From positions 124,001 through 188,000 of the forward strand of contig OX044364.1 in NCBI GenBank assembly GCA_943846735.1: a DNA stretch of 64,000 nt. Reading direction: 5' to 3'. Origin of the DNA: CAJQLB01 sp905479065 (GTDB taxonomy: Bacteria > Bacteroidota > Bacteroidia > Flavobacteriales > Flavobacteriaceae). The position numbers and the translations under genes were made by a program. Shown one piece after another: positions 25,578 through 34,160 of this stretch (within the stretch, counting starts at the first letter, position 1; each line of letters starts with the position of its first letter). Below the pieces are notes generated by a model that was not told the origin of the DNA, ran no database searches, and saw nothing but the letters and a program-made list of their open reading frames with translations.

Positions 25578-26564
25578 ATGATGTACTCAAATAGTTATCA
25601 CACAGAAGATCTTTCCAAGTTAAACTTTCTCGTTACGGGAGGAGGCGGGTTTATAGGGGCTAATATCGTAGAATATCTCTTAAAATATGATGCGAAAAAA
25701 GTTAGGGTGCTAGATAATTTTTCCAATGGCTACCGTGAAAATCTTTCTGAATTTATGGAACATCCATCTTTTGAATTAATAGAGGGAGATATTCGAGATT
25801 TAGAGACGTGCAAGAAAGCTATGGAAGACATTGATTATGTGTCACATCAAGCGGCTTTGGGCTCAGTTCCACGTTCGATAAATGATCCTGCAACGACTAA
25901 TCATGTCAATATATCAGGGTTTTTAAACATGATGATTGCTTTAAAAGATAGTTTATCCGTAAAACGAATGGTCTATGCAGCATCGAGTTCTACTTATGGG
26001 GACAGTCAAACACTACCAAAGGAAGAGGATATTATTGGAAAGCCCTTATCACCATATGCTGTGACAAAATATGTCAATGAGTTGTATGCAGATGTATTTG
26101 GTACGACCTATAATACCGATGTTATTGGTTTGCGCTATTTTAATGTTTTTGGACCAAAACAAAGCCCAAACGGTGCTTATGCAGCAGTTATTCCTTTGTT
26201 TATGCAATCTCTAAAAGATGAAAAACCTCCAACAATCAATGGTGATGGTAAGCAGACAAGAGATTTTACGTTTGTAGATAATGCCGTTCAAGCCAACATT
26301 AAAGGCTTTTTTGCTTCAGATAAAGCAAAAAATAATGTATTTAATGTGGCCTGTGGAGAACGAATTGATTTGAATTATTTATGGGATGTATTAAAATCTT
26401 CTGCAAATTCGGAGTTGAATGCAACATATGGACCACCGAGGTTAGGTGATGTTAGAGACTCATTGGCCAACATTGCTAAAGCTCAAAAACTGATGGGCTA
26501 TCAGCCTCAATTCACGGTTCGTGAGGGATTAAGAATTACTTGGGATTGGTTTAAAAACCAGTAG
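25578..26564 (+). CDS. UDP-N-acetylglucosamine 4-epimerase (WbpP/TviC-like SDR)
   Basis: A 328-residue extended SDR with FLVTGGGGFIGANI for NAD binding and HQAALGSVPRSINDP, a segment characteristic of WbpP/TviC UDP-GlcNAc(A) C4-epimerases. ASSSTYGDS and YAVTKYVNE supply the catalytic Ser-Tyr-Lys. LRYFNVFGPKQ and TFVDNAVQAN follow. The neighbouring dehydrogenase supports conversion between UDP-GlcNAc(A) and UDP-GalNAc(A). A start at the adjacent ATG at 25581 is equally possible. Confidence 0.92.
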   Translation: MMYSNSYHTEDLSKLNFLVTGGGGFIGANIVEYLLKYDAKKVRVLDNFSNGYRENLSEFMEHPSFELIEGDIRDLETCKKAMEDIDYVSHQAALGSVPRSINDPATTNHVNISGFLNMMIALKDSLSVKRMVYAASSSTYGDSQTLPKEEDIIGKPLSPYAVTKYVNELYADVFGTTYNTDVIGLRYFNVFGPKQSPNGAYAAVIPLFMQSLKDEKPPTINGDGKQTRDFTFVDNAVQANIKGFFASDKAKNNVFNVACGERIDLNYLWDVLKSSANSELNATYGPPRLGDVRDSLANIAKAQKLMGYQPQFTVREGLRITWDWFKNQ

Positions 26565-26641
26565 AAAAAAAATAGTAGTTTTAATAATTTCATTCTCATC
26601 TAGCATTTGTTAACTTAGTCATTTAATTTTAATACCTCGGT

Positions 26642-27517
26642 TTGAACACAGATATCGAAGACGATTGGTTGTACACTATTTCTTCAAAAAGAAAATTAAT
26701 TGATTTTAACTTTAATGAATTCTGGCAGTATAAAGACTTACTGTTTTTGTTTGTAAAGCGTGATATTATTACACTTTACAAACAAACAATTCTTGGGCCA
26801 TTGTGGTACTTACTCCAACCACTATTCACATCATTAATCTTTACATTAATATTCAATAATCTAGCGGATATTCCTACCGGAGAAGGTGTGCCAAATTTTC
26901 TATTCAATTTGGCTGGAATTACTTCTTGGAATTATTTTAAAGATTGTCTTGTTGGAACTAGCGAAACTTTTAAAAAAAATGAAAAGATTTTTGGTAAGGT
27001 CTATTTTCCCAGAGTGATAATGCCTATGTCTGTTGTAGTTTCTAATCTTTTGAAATTTGGAATTCAAATTGGCGTATTCATTGGATTTTATGTTTATTTT
27101 GTTTGGTTCACCTCAAAATCATATAATGTCAGTCCTAATTTTGATCTTGTATTTTCACCAGTACTTGTATTGCTAATGGCTCTGTTGGGGCTTGGTCTCG
27201 GGATGATCATATCATCGATGACAACCAAGTATAGAGATTTGACATTCTTAGTGCAATTTGGAGTTCAGCTATTAATGTATGGATCTGCGGTAATGTATCC
27301 GATGTCTTATTTTAAAGAGAAATTACCTACTTATTATTGGTTGATAGAATGGAATCCAATAGCCATTATTGTGGAAGCATTTAGGACTATGGTTTTTGGT
27401 ACTGGTGAATTAAATTCTTTTAAATTGATTTATGCGGCTATTTCAAGTTGTTTTATATTTTTAATAGGACTGGTTATTTTTAATAAAACCGAAAAAAGCT
27501 TTATTGATACTATATAA
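26642..27517 (+). CDS. wzm: ABC polysaccharide exporter permease (Wzm-like)
   Basis: A 291-residue ABC-2 type membrane protein with six predicted TM helices. The family stretch FVKRDIITLYKQTILGPLWYL (about residues 38-58) precedes TM1. It exports completed O-antigen or capsule chains with Wzt. I use a TTG start at 26642, since the next Met lies well inside the conserved region. Its stop overlaps the Wzt start by one base (TAATG), indicating translational coupling. A Wzm/Wzt exporter beside Wza/Wzc genes suggests either two polymers or an unusual hybrid export route. Confidence 0.9.
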   Translation: MNTDIEDDWLYTISSKRKLIDFNFNEFWQYKDLLFLFVKRDIITLYKQTILGPLWYLLQPLFTSLIFTLIFNNLADIPTGEGVPNFLFNLAGITSWNYFKDCLVGTSETFKKNEKIFGKVYFPRVIMPMSVVVSNLLKFGIQIGVFIGFYVYFVWFTSKSYNVSPNFDLVFSPVLVLLMALLGLGLGMIISSMTTKYRDLTFLVQFGVQLLMYGSAVMYPMSYFKEKLPTYYWLIEWNPIAIIVEAFRTMVFGTGELNSFKLIYAAISSCFIFLIGLVIFNKTEKSFIDTI

Positions 27518-28777
27518 TGAGTTTGGATATAATTTTAAAAGTAAATAATGTAGGTAAGCAATACCGTTTGGGAGTTGTAGGTACTGGCACCATTAGCCAT
27601 GACCTAAATCGTTGGTGGAGTAGAATTATTGGAAAAGAAGATCCTTATTTAAAAGTAGGTGAAGTTAACGTCAGGTCTCAAAAAGGTAGCTCAGACTATG
27701 TTTGGGCGATAAGGAACATCAACTTTGAAGTTAAGAGAGGCGAAGTACTTGGAATTATTGGTAAGAATGGCGCAGGAAAATCGACATTACTGAAAATACT
27801 TTCAAGAGTGACGAGCCCAACAACTGGCGAGATAAAAACTAAAGGCCGTATAGCTTCTTTGTTGGAAGTAGGTACAGGTTTTCATCCAGAAATGACTGGG
27901 AGAGAGAATATATATTTAAATGGCGCAATTTTGGGAATGACTAAAGTAGAAATTAATTCTAAGATTGATGAGATTATTGATTTCTCTGGTTGTTTAAGGT
28001 ACGTAGATACCCCTGTTAAACGCTACAGTTCAGGTATGAAAGTGCGTTTGGCTTTTGCTGTTGCTGCTCATTTAGAACCAGATATTTTAGTTGTTGATGA
28101 AGTTTTGGCAGTTGGAGACGCTGAGTTTCAGAAAAAGGCTATCGGTAAAATTCAAGATATCTAGCAAAGGTGACGGACGGACGGTGCTGTTTGTAAGTCA
28201 CGATATGGCTGCGATACAAAATTTATGCAGTAGAACAATAGTTTTAAAAAATGGAAATATAAATTTTATTGGATATACAAGTGATGCAATAACGAATTAT
28301 TTGACTACTGAGGATGGTAATAAGCTTCAATTACACGATAGAAAAGGTTCGGGTATTGTTAAAATTGTTAGTATAGAAATATTTTCTGAACATTCTAAAG
28401 TAAATATTTTAACAGGTCAATTAGTAAATTTTACGTTTAGATTAAAGAATAATAATGGTGTCATACGAAAAGATCTTAGACTTGACTTCAGAATTGATGA
28501 CGAAAAGGGACAAAGGATAGCTTGGTTGAGTGATTTTGTGATTACAGCAAGTCAAAAACCAGAGATTATTGTAAATTCAATTACATTTCAAGTAAAAAAA
28601 TTCCCATTAAATAAAGGAACATATTATATAACAACGTACTTAACCGCTGGCGGTACTGTTGCAGATTGGATTCAAAATGCTTGTTCTTTTTCAGTCGTGG
28701 ATGGTGATTTTTATGGAACAGGTCGGACACCACCGTTAAATCAAGGAAAAACCTTATTAAACTATGATATTATTTAA
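27517..28777 (+). pseudogene. wzt: ABC polysaccharide exporter ATPase (Wzt-like), frameshifted
   Basis: The reading frame is split. Frame 1 (27517-28164, 215 residues) has Walker A GKNGAGKSTLL, the YSSGMKVRLAFAVA signature and Walker B ILVVDEVLAVGD, and stops at TAG 28162-28164 just after KKAIGKIQDI. A second frame carries on immediately with SKGDGRTVLFVSHDMAAIQ (H-loop) and a C-terminal Wzt-type substrate-binding domain to 28777. Removing one base at about 28162 joins them into a normal protein of about 419 residues. Without the H-loop and C-terminal domain, frame 1 alone should not work as an exporter ATPase. This is either a real inactivating insertion or a sequencing error. Confidence 0.85.
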
Positions 28778-29510
28778 TTCATTTAAAAATCTGAAGATGT
28801 TTTTTTACAAGCAGAAAAAGATACAGACTGATATTAAAAAACAAACATTAGAATTAGTGTGGGCACACAGATATCATGATAGCATTAGGGGTAGTGAGTT
28901 TTTAGAAAAGTTACCCTTAAATATAGGTAGGTGGGCTGGAAATTACACTTTTTTTTATGTTTTGAGCAGAACTTTGATGGAATACAAACCATTAAAAATA
29001 ATAGAGTTTGGTTTAGGGGAAAGCACGAAAATGATATCTGCATACTTAGAGTGTAAATTGTTAAACAGTCAACATCTGGTTATTGAACAAAACGAAGATT
29101 GGTTGAATAATTTTAGAACAAGATTTAGATTGTCGGAGAGAACTAAAGTAGAAATTCTTCCTCAAATAAAAGTCGACTATGAAGGTGAATTTATTAATGC
29201 CTATAAAGGAATTGAAAAGTTTACAAAAAATAAATATGATTTATTTTTAATAGATGGTCCTCGGGGAACTTTGGGAAATGATGGATTATCTAGAATCGAT
29301 ATTTTGGGTTTTGTGGAGAATGCAGAAAATTCTGATCAGTTTATAATTATTTTTGATGACTGCCAAAGAAAAGGTGAGCAAACTACATTTAACGCTATTT
29401 GTGAGATTTTAAATGATAAAAACATTTTTTTTGTAAAGAATGAATTTAGAGGAAATAAGACGGTTGGGGTTATTGCAACAGAGAAATACAAATGGATAGC
29501 TTCAATTTAA
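28764..29510 (+). CDS. Rossmann-fold, methyltransferase-like protein in polysaccharide locus
   Basis: A 248-residue protein starting 14 bases inside the end of the wzt second frame. The core looks like a class I SAM-binding fold: KIIEFGLGESTKMISAYL (motif I position, about residues 79-96), LVIEQNEDW after strand 2, YDLFLIDGPRGT (strand 4) and FIIIFDDCQRKGEQ (strand 5). No catalytic motif identifies a substrate. It may methylate or otherwise modify a sugar or chain end. Methylation of the non-reducing end is a known stop signal for Wzt-exported chains, so the position next to wzt is suggestive but not proof. Confidence 0.7.
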   Translation: MILFNSFKNLKMFFYKQKKIQTDIKKQTLELVWAHRYHDSIRGSEFLEKLPLNIGRWAGNYTFFYVLSRTLMEYKPLKIIEFGLGESTKMISAYLECKLLNSQHLVIEQNEDWLNNFRTRFRLSERTKVEILPQIKVDYEGEFINAYKGIEKFTKNKYDLFLIDGPRGTLGNDGLSRIDILGFVENAENSDQFIIIFDDCQRKGEQTTFNAICEILNDKNIFFVKNEFRGNKTVGVIATEKYKWIASI

Positions 29511-29526
29511 TAATACCAATACTAAA

Positions 29527-30528
29527 ATGCTCGTATCTGTAATTATACCAACTAAGAATAGAGGTCATATAATAAAAGAGACGTTAGATAGTATTCTATG
29601 TCAATCCTATGTCAATTGGGAATGTATTATTGTAGATGATAGAAGTAGTGATAATACTGTGTCTGTAGTATCAGATTATATGAAAACAGATGCTCGTTTT
29701 CAATTTTTTGCAAGACCTAAGTATAAAATAAAAGGTGCAAATTCTTGCCGTAATATTGGATTTGAAAAAGCTAAAGGAGAATTTATTAACTGGTTTGATA
29801 GTGACGATATAATGCATCCAGATTTTTTGAAATTAAAATTAGAGGCTTTAATCAATAATCCTAGTTTAGATTTTTGTGCTTGTGTCAGCAGCACATTTAA
29901 GACAGATTTTAGACTTTCAGAAGCTATAAATCGCCCTTTTGTAATGCACTCTATAAACTATGTTGAAGATTATTTAATTAATGGATTGTATTTCTACACA
30001 CCGTCACCATTATGGAGCTATGAGTTTTTAAAAGATAAAGTATTATTTGATGAGACCTTACATCGTTCACAAGAAAGTGATTTTCATTTTAGAATGTTAA
30101 CACATCAACCGAAATATACTTATCTAAACCGAGTTCTATTTTATATTAGAACAGGAATAATAAGTATAAGTAATGAAGCGCCAAATTCTATAATAGCTCA
30201 AAAATCCATTTTCAAATATTTTGATAATGTTTTTAATTACCTTAAGAATGCTCAAGAACTAAAGAATCGTCAAAAACTACTAGCTTATGTGTTTTATAGA
30301 CAAGCAACCAATTATTACAATATAAATCAATTATGCAAGGGCTTTGGGGAAAGATTTAATATCTTTAAATCACATGCAAAATACATTAAAGGCTATGTGT
30401 CTGCATCAGATAAATTGAATAAGCATATTGTTAAAATTTATTTTGGTCTATTTGTACTTTTATTCTTTAATAAAGGCTATAAATATTTTTATTTTCCACA
30501 ATACGATTACACAAAAAAGTATGACTAA
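29527..30528 (+). CDS. Family 2 glycosyltransferase
   Basis: A 333-residue GT-A enzyme with SVIIPTKNRGHIIKETLDSIL at the N-terminus, IIVDDRSSDNT (nucleotide binding), NSCRNIGFEKAKGEFINWFDSDD (DxD metal motif) and a later acceptor region with RSQESDFHFRML carrying the conserved ED-like residues. It is soluble or membrane-associated and lies within the polysaccharide gene cluster. It presumably adds one sugar of the repeat unit. Donor and acceptor are unknown. Its last 8 bases overlap the next glycosyltransferase start. Confidence 0.92.
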   Translation: MLVSVIIPTKNRGHIIKETLDSILCQSYVNWECIIVDDRSSDNTVSVVSDYMKTDARFQFFARPKYKIKGANSCRNIGFEKAKGEFINWFDSDDIMHPDFLKLKLEALINNPSLDFCACVSSTFKTDFRLSEAINRPFVMHSINYVEDYLINGLYFYTPSPLWSYEFLKDKVLFDETLHRSQESDFHFRMLTHQPKYTYLNRVLFYIRTGIISISNEAPNSIIAQKSIFKYFDNVFNYLKNAQELKNRQKLLAYVFYRQATNYYNINQLCKGFGERFNIFKSHAKYIKGYVSASDKLNKHIVKIYFGLFVLLFFNKGYKYFYFPQYDYTKKYD

Positions 30529-31657
30529 AACAGAAGTGATTTTAATAAGTCAGTTTCCCTTGCCTTACCCAAAAACAGGTAGTTGGACTACGATGTACAG
30601 TTATTTTATACAACATTTTAATCACAACATAGATTATATTATTTGCAACAAAGAACACAATCAAAATCAAACTATAAAATATCAGTACCTCAAAAAAACA
30701 GGTATACTTGACAAGGTTAAAAATAAATTAATAAGCGGTAATCGTTACAGTAATTATACAAATGCGATAAACAAAATTATAAAACCAGATTGTAAGTATA
30801 TTATCCAGATTATAGATAATAAAGGTTTAGTGAGTCCTCTGCATCAGTTTTTGTCAAAAAAACATAAAAGAGAGAATTTCTGTGTTCAATATTTTTATCA
30901 TGGCTTTATTTTTAATTTCACGACTACTAATGCAACACCTTTTTTTAAATCGATAGATGAACTCTTTTTACTAACAGAGCGATCTCGATTAGAGTTTAGT
31001 GAAACATACAAATTAACCGATATTGTTGTGAAAGTTCTGCACAATGGAGTTAATTCTAGGTTGTTTAAAACTGTTTCGAGTGACAAAAAACTAGAGTTAA
31101 GGCGTAATAACAATCTTAACGAAGAATTAGTGTTTTTATGGTGTTCCCAAGACAGACCCAAAAAAGGTCTTGAACTAGCGTTGGTTGCTTTTGGTAAAGT
31201 ACACGCCAAAAATGAAAACACGAGACTACTACTGGTTGGTGTAAATAAAAATATTGAGCAGAGTGGAGTTACAGTTATGGGTAAAGTTCCAAATAAAGAT
31301 TTGGCTATTTACTATCAGATGTCCGATGTTTTTTTATTCACAACCATGTGTGAAGAAGGATTTGGACTAGTGTTGGCAGAAGCACTTAAATGCGGTTGTT
31401 ATTGTATTGCATCAAATTTAGGAGGTGTGCCAGAAGTTTTAAATTTTGGAAGATATGGTGTTGTATTAAATGAACCCTACAGCGTTGAGCAATGGGTATT
31501 AGCAATGCAAGAAGCAGTAGGTATGCTTCGAATAAAACAAGAAAACCCATATTTAAAAAACATACCTAAAAATATTTATAATTTAGAAGACTGGTGTGAA
31601 AAAATGAATGTTTTTATCCAACAGAGTAAAGCACATTTAACAAAAACTGGTCATTAG
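30521..31657 (+). CDS. Family 4-type glycosyltransferase
   Basis: A 378-residue GT-B glycosyltransferase. The N-terminal domain begins EVILISQFPLPYPKTGSWTTM. The C-terminal domain has LVFLWCSQDRPKKGLELAL, and the donor-binding end SDVFLFTTMCEEGFGLVLAEALKCG carries the E(x7)E motif of GT4 enzymes. I use the ATG at 30521, which overlaps the previous gene by 8 bases; an upstream in-frame start at 30428 would overlap by about 100 bases and adds a sequence out of keeping with the family. Probably adds one sugar to the surface polysaccharide. Confidence 0.88.
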   Translation: MTKTEVILISQFPLPYPKTGSWTTMYSYFIQHFNHNIDYIICNKEHNQNQTIKYQYLKKTGILDKVKNKLISGNRYSNYTNAINKIIKPDCKYIIQIIDNKGLVSPLHQFLSKKHKRENFCVQYFYHGFIFNFTTTNATPFFKSIDELFLLTERSRLEFSETYKLTDIVVKVLHNGVNSRLFKTVSSDKKLELRRNNNLNEELVFLWCSQDRPKKGLELALVAFGKVHAKNENTRLLLVGVNKNIEQSGVTVMGKVPNKDLAIYYQMSDVFLFTTMCEEGFGLVLAEALKCGCYCIASNLGGVPEVLNFGRYGVVLNEPYSVEQWVLAMQEAVGMLRIKQENPYLKNIPKNIYNLEDWCEKMNVFIQQSKAHLTKTGH

Positions 31658-31699
31658 AACGAAAATATTAAAGGTTGTTCAATTAAAAAAACTCATTTT

Positions 31700-32338
31700 T
31701 TGCATTATAAAAAGATAGCATATCAAGTATATAAGAAATTTTCGAGCATAGATGGTAATCAGTATATTGCTGGAGATTACGCATTAGAAATAATTTTAAG
31801 AATCATTATAGATTTTAAAATTACTAAAGTATTAGAGATTGGATTAGGAATTGGTACTATATCAGAAACAGTACTTTTATTTTCAAAAGAAAATGATGTA
31901 CCTATTAGTTATTTTGGTACAGAAGAGAATAATTTCTGCTTAAAGGCCCTACCTCTAAATGTGCTAGATTTTAATGAAATAGCACTTTATAGAACTATAA
32001 GTGATATTCCAAAATCTGAAACGTTTAATTTTATTATTGTTGATGGTTCTGATACATCATTAAGTCAGATAAAAAAAAGACTTGTTAAAAATGCAATCAT
32101 ATTTATTGAAGGTGGAAGACAGTCTCAAATAGATACAATTAAAAAGATTTACCCGAGGGCTTTAGTTGCTGAGGTGGTAAGCGTTAGAAAACCACCAAGT
32201 TATGGTCCTTTTCATCAGAAATGGACAGGAAGTGGTAGTATAATATTTTGTGAACCATTATTTTACCAAAAGTTGTACTGGTTTAAAGAAAAAGTTCAAT
32301 CATATTCTAAGAGAAGAATTAGAAAATATTTATTATAA
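31700..32338 (+). CDS. Class I SAM methyltransferase-like protein (TTG start)
   Basis: A 212-residue protein with a Rossmann core: KVLEIGLGIGTISETVLLFS (motif I), SYFGTEENN (strand 2 acidic end), FNFIIVDGSD (strand 4) and NAIIFIEGGRQSQ (strand 5). The end is basic (YSKRRIRKYLL). No ATG is available between the upstream in-frame stop (31655-31657) and the conserved core, so TTG at 31700 is the likely start. It is the second such protein in the locus and does not look like a close copy of the one at 28764. The function in glycan modification is inferred from position only. Confidence 0.68.
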   Translation: MHYKKIAYQVYKKFSSIDGNQYIAGDYALEIILRIIIDFKITKVLEIGLGIGTISETVLLFSKENDVPISYFGTEENNFCLKALPLNVLDFNEIALYRTISDIPKSETFNFIIVDGSDTSLSQIKKRLVKNAIIFIEGGRQSQIDTIKKIYPRALVAEVVSVRKPPSYGPFHQKWTGSGSIIFCEPLFYQKLYWFKEKVQSYSKRRIRKYLL

Positions 32339-32429
32339 TGGTGTTTTTGGTTGAATATAAGTTTTAGAAATAAAGGTATTACTATTTTACAACTTGAACA
32401 TAGGTATAATAAATACGATTACATAAAAT

Positions 32430-33104
32430 TTGAAAATAAAAAAAACTATAGCGTTATTACCAGCTAGGGGAGGCTCTAAAAGAATACCAAACAAAAATAT
32501 CAAAGATTTTGAGGGTCTTCCTCTCATAGTGCATTCAATTAATTATGCGAGTTTACACTCTGATATCATAGATGATATATATGTTTCCACCGACAATCAA
32601 GAGATAAAAGATATAGCAATTAAAAATGGTGCTAAAGTAATTGATAGACCTAAAAATATTAGTGGAGATTTTGAACCTATGATTACCACTATTAAGCATT
32701 TATTGACAGTTGTAGATGGAGTAGAGATAATAATATTGTTACAACCAACAAATCCACTTCGACCAAAAGCTTTATTGAAAAAAGCCTACAATACGTTTAT
32801 GAAATCAGGTTGTGATAGCTTAATAACTGTAAGTAAAACCGATAAAAAGTTAGGAAAAATTATTGATGATAAATACGTGCCATACACATATAAAATGGGG
32901 CAACGAAGCCAAGATATTGAACCATTATACTTTGAAAATGGGCTCTTATACATTATTTTATCTTCTTTAATTTTAGAAAATAAGATTCTTGGTAATAACA
33001 ATACTCCTTTTGTTGTTGACCATCCATATGCATCAGTCGATATTGATGTAGAGGAAGATTTTAATTTTGCAGAATATATTATTAAAAATTACCCAGATGA
33101 GTAA
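32430..33104 (+). CDS. neuA: CMP-sialic acid (N-acylneuraminate) cytidylyltransferase
   Basis: Activates a nonulosonic acid with CTP to give the CMP-sugar donor. The 224-residue protein has the CTP-binding signature ALLPARGGSKRIPNKNI (residues 8-24), YVSTDNQEI, ILLQPTNPLR, YFENGLLYI and a final VDIDVEEDF, all typical of NeuA-type enzymes. It is the first of three adjacent genes (neuA-neuB-neuC) that make CMP-sialic acid. A TTG start at 32430 gives the family N-terminus. The stop overlaps the neuB ATG by 8 bases. Confidence 0.92.
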   Translation: MKIKKTIALLPARGGSKRIPNKNIKDFEGLPLIVHSINYASLHSDIIDDIYVSTDNQEIKDIAIKNGAKVIDRPKNISGDFEPMITTIKHLLTVVDGVEIIILLQPTNPLRPKALLKKAYNTFMKSGCDSLITVSKTDKKLGKIIDDKYVPYTYKMGQRSQDIEPLYFENGLLYIILSSLILENKILGNNNTPFVVDHPYASVDIDVEEDFNFAEYIIKNYPDE

Positions 33105-34140
33105 TCCATTTATTACAATAGCCAACCGCAAAGTTGGATTAGATTTCCCGCCTTTAGTGATTGCCGAAATTGGTATTAATCACGAAGGTTCCGTTACCGT
33201 TGCCAAAGAAATGGTAGATGCTGCTCACAAAGCGGGTGCTGAGGTCGTAAAACATCAAACCCATATAGTTGAGGATGAAATGAGTGAAGCGGCTAAGGAG
33301 GTTATTCCAGGCAATGCTGATGTTTCAATCTATGAAATTATGGAACGTTGTTCATTAAACGAATCTGACGAGTTAGAATTAAAAAATTATGTAGAAAGTA
33401 AAGGGATGATTTTTATATCGACACCATTTTCGAGGGCTGCAGCAGAGCGCTTAAAACGTTTTGATATTTCTACATATAAAATTGGTTCAGGAGAGTGTAA
33501 CAATTACCCTTTATTGGAGCATATAGCTAAATTTGGTAAACCTGTAATTTTAAGTACAGGCATGAACACTATTGAAAGTGTTAATAAAGCAGTTGCGATT
33601 TTTGAAAAATATAACGTACCGTTAGCATTATTACATACTACAAATCTTTACCCAACACCAGCACATTTAGTACGTTTTGGAGCTATGATGGAGTTACACC
33701 GAGCATTTCCTGATAATGTTTTTGGTCTTAGTGATCACACATTAAACAATAACGCTTGTCTTGGAGCTGTAGCATTAGGCGCCTCAATTTTAGAGCGACA
33801 CTTTACAGATCATAAGAAGAGACAAGGTCCAGATATAGTTTGCAGTATGGACAAGCAAGAATGTGCAGATCTTATAACTGGAAGTGAAGAAATATGGTCT
33901 ATGAGGGGTGGAACTAAAGAACCTACTAAAGAAGAAAAGGTGACTATTGACTTTGCTTTTGCAACAGTTTGTACTATAAAGCCTATTGTCAAGGGAGATA
34001 TTTTGACTAAAGAAAATATTTGGGTAAAACGACCTGGTACAGGAGCTATTTTGGCAGCACATTTTAATGATTTGATTGGTAAAATAGCAACTAGAAATAT
34101 AAAAGAGAGTCAGCATTTAGATTTTAATGATTTTGAATAA
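33097..34140 (+). CDS. neuB: N-acetylneuraminate synthase
   Basis: Condenses N-acetylmannosamine (or a related sugar) with phosphoenolpyruvate to form a nonulosonic acid. The 347-residue protein has a TIM barrel with VIAEIGINHEGSV, VVKHQTHIVEDEMS, YKIGSGECNNYPL, ILSTGMN and GLSDHT. A C-terminal antifreeze/SAF domain includes WVKRPGTGA. To my memory the wording around KHQTHIVEDEMS and GECNNYPL matches the Campylobacter NeuB1 branch, which makes Neu5Ac, better than PseI or LegI types. ATG at 33097 is preferred to an upstream frame start at 33067. Confidence 0.93.
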   Translation: MSNPFITIANRKVGLDFPPLVIAEIGINHEGSVTVAKEMVDAAHKAGAEVVKHQTHIVEDEMSEAAKEVIPGNADVSIYEIMERCSLNESDELELKNYVESKGMIFISTPFSRAAAERLKRFDISTYKIGSGECNNYPLLEHIAKFGKPVILSTGMNTIESVNKAVAIFEKYNVPLALLHTTNLYPTPAHLVRFGAMMELHRAFPDNVFGLSDHTLNNNACLGAVALGASILERHFTDHKKRQGPDIVCSMDKQECADLITGSEEIWSMRGGTKEPTKEEKVTIDFAFATVCTIKPIVKGDILTKENIWVKRPGTGAILAAHFNDLIGKIATRNIKESQHLDFNDFE

Positions 34141-34160
34141 TAGTAATCTAAAATTATAAT

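Noticed and set aside
30428..30520. N-terminal extension of the GT4 protein
   Set aside because: It would overlap the preceding GT2 gene by 100 bases and encodes a hydrophobic Lys/Ile/Phe-rich stretch unlike GT4 N-termini; the ATG at 30521 gives the family start.
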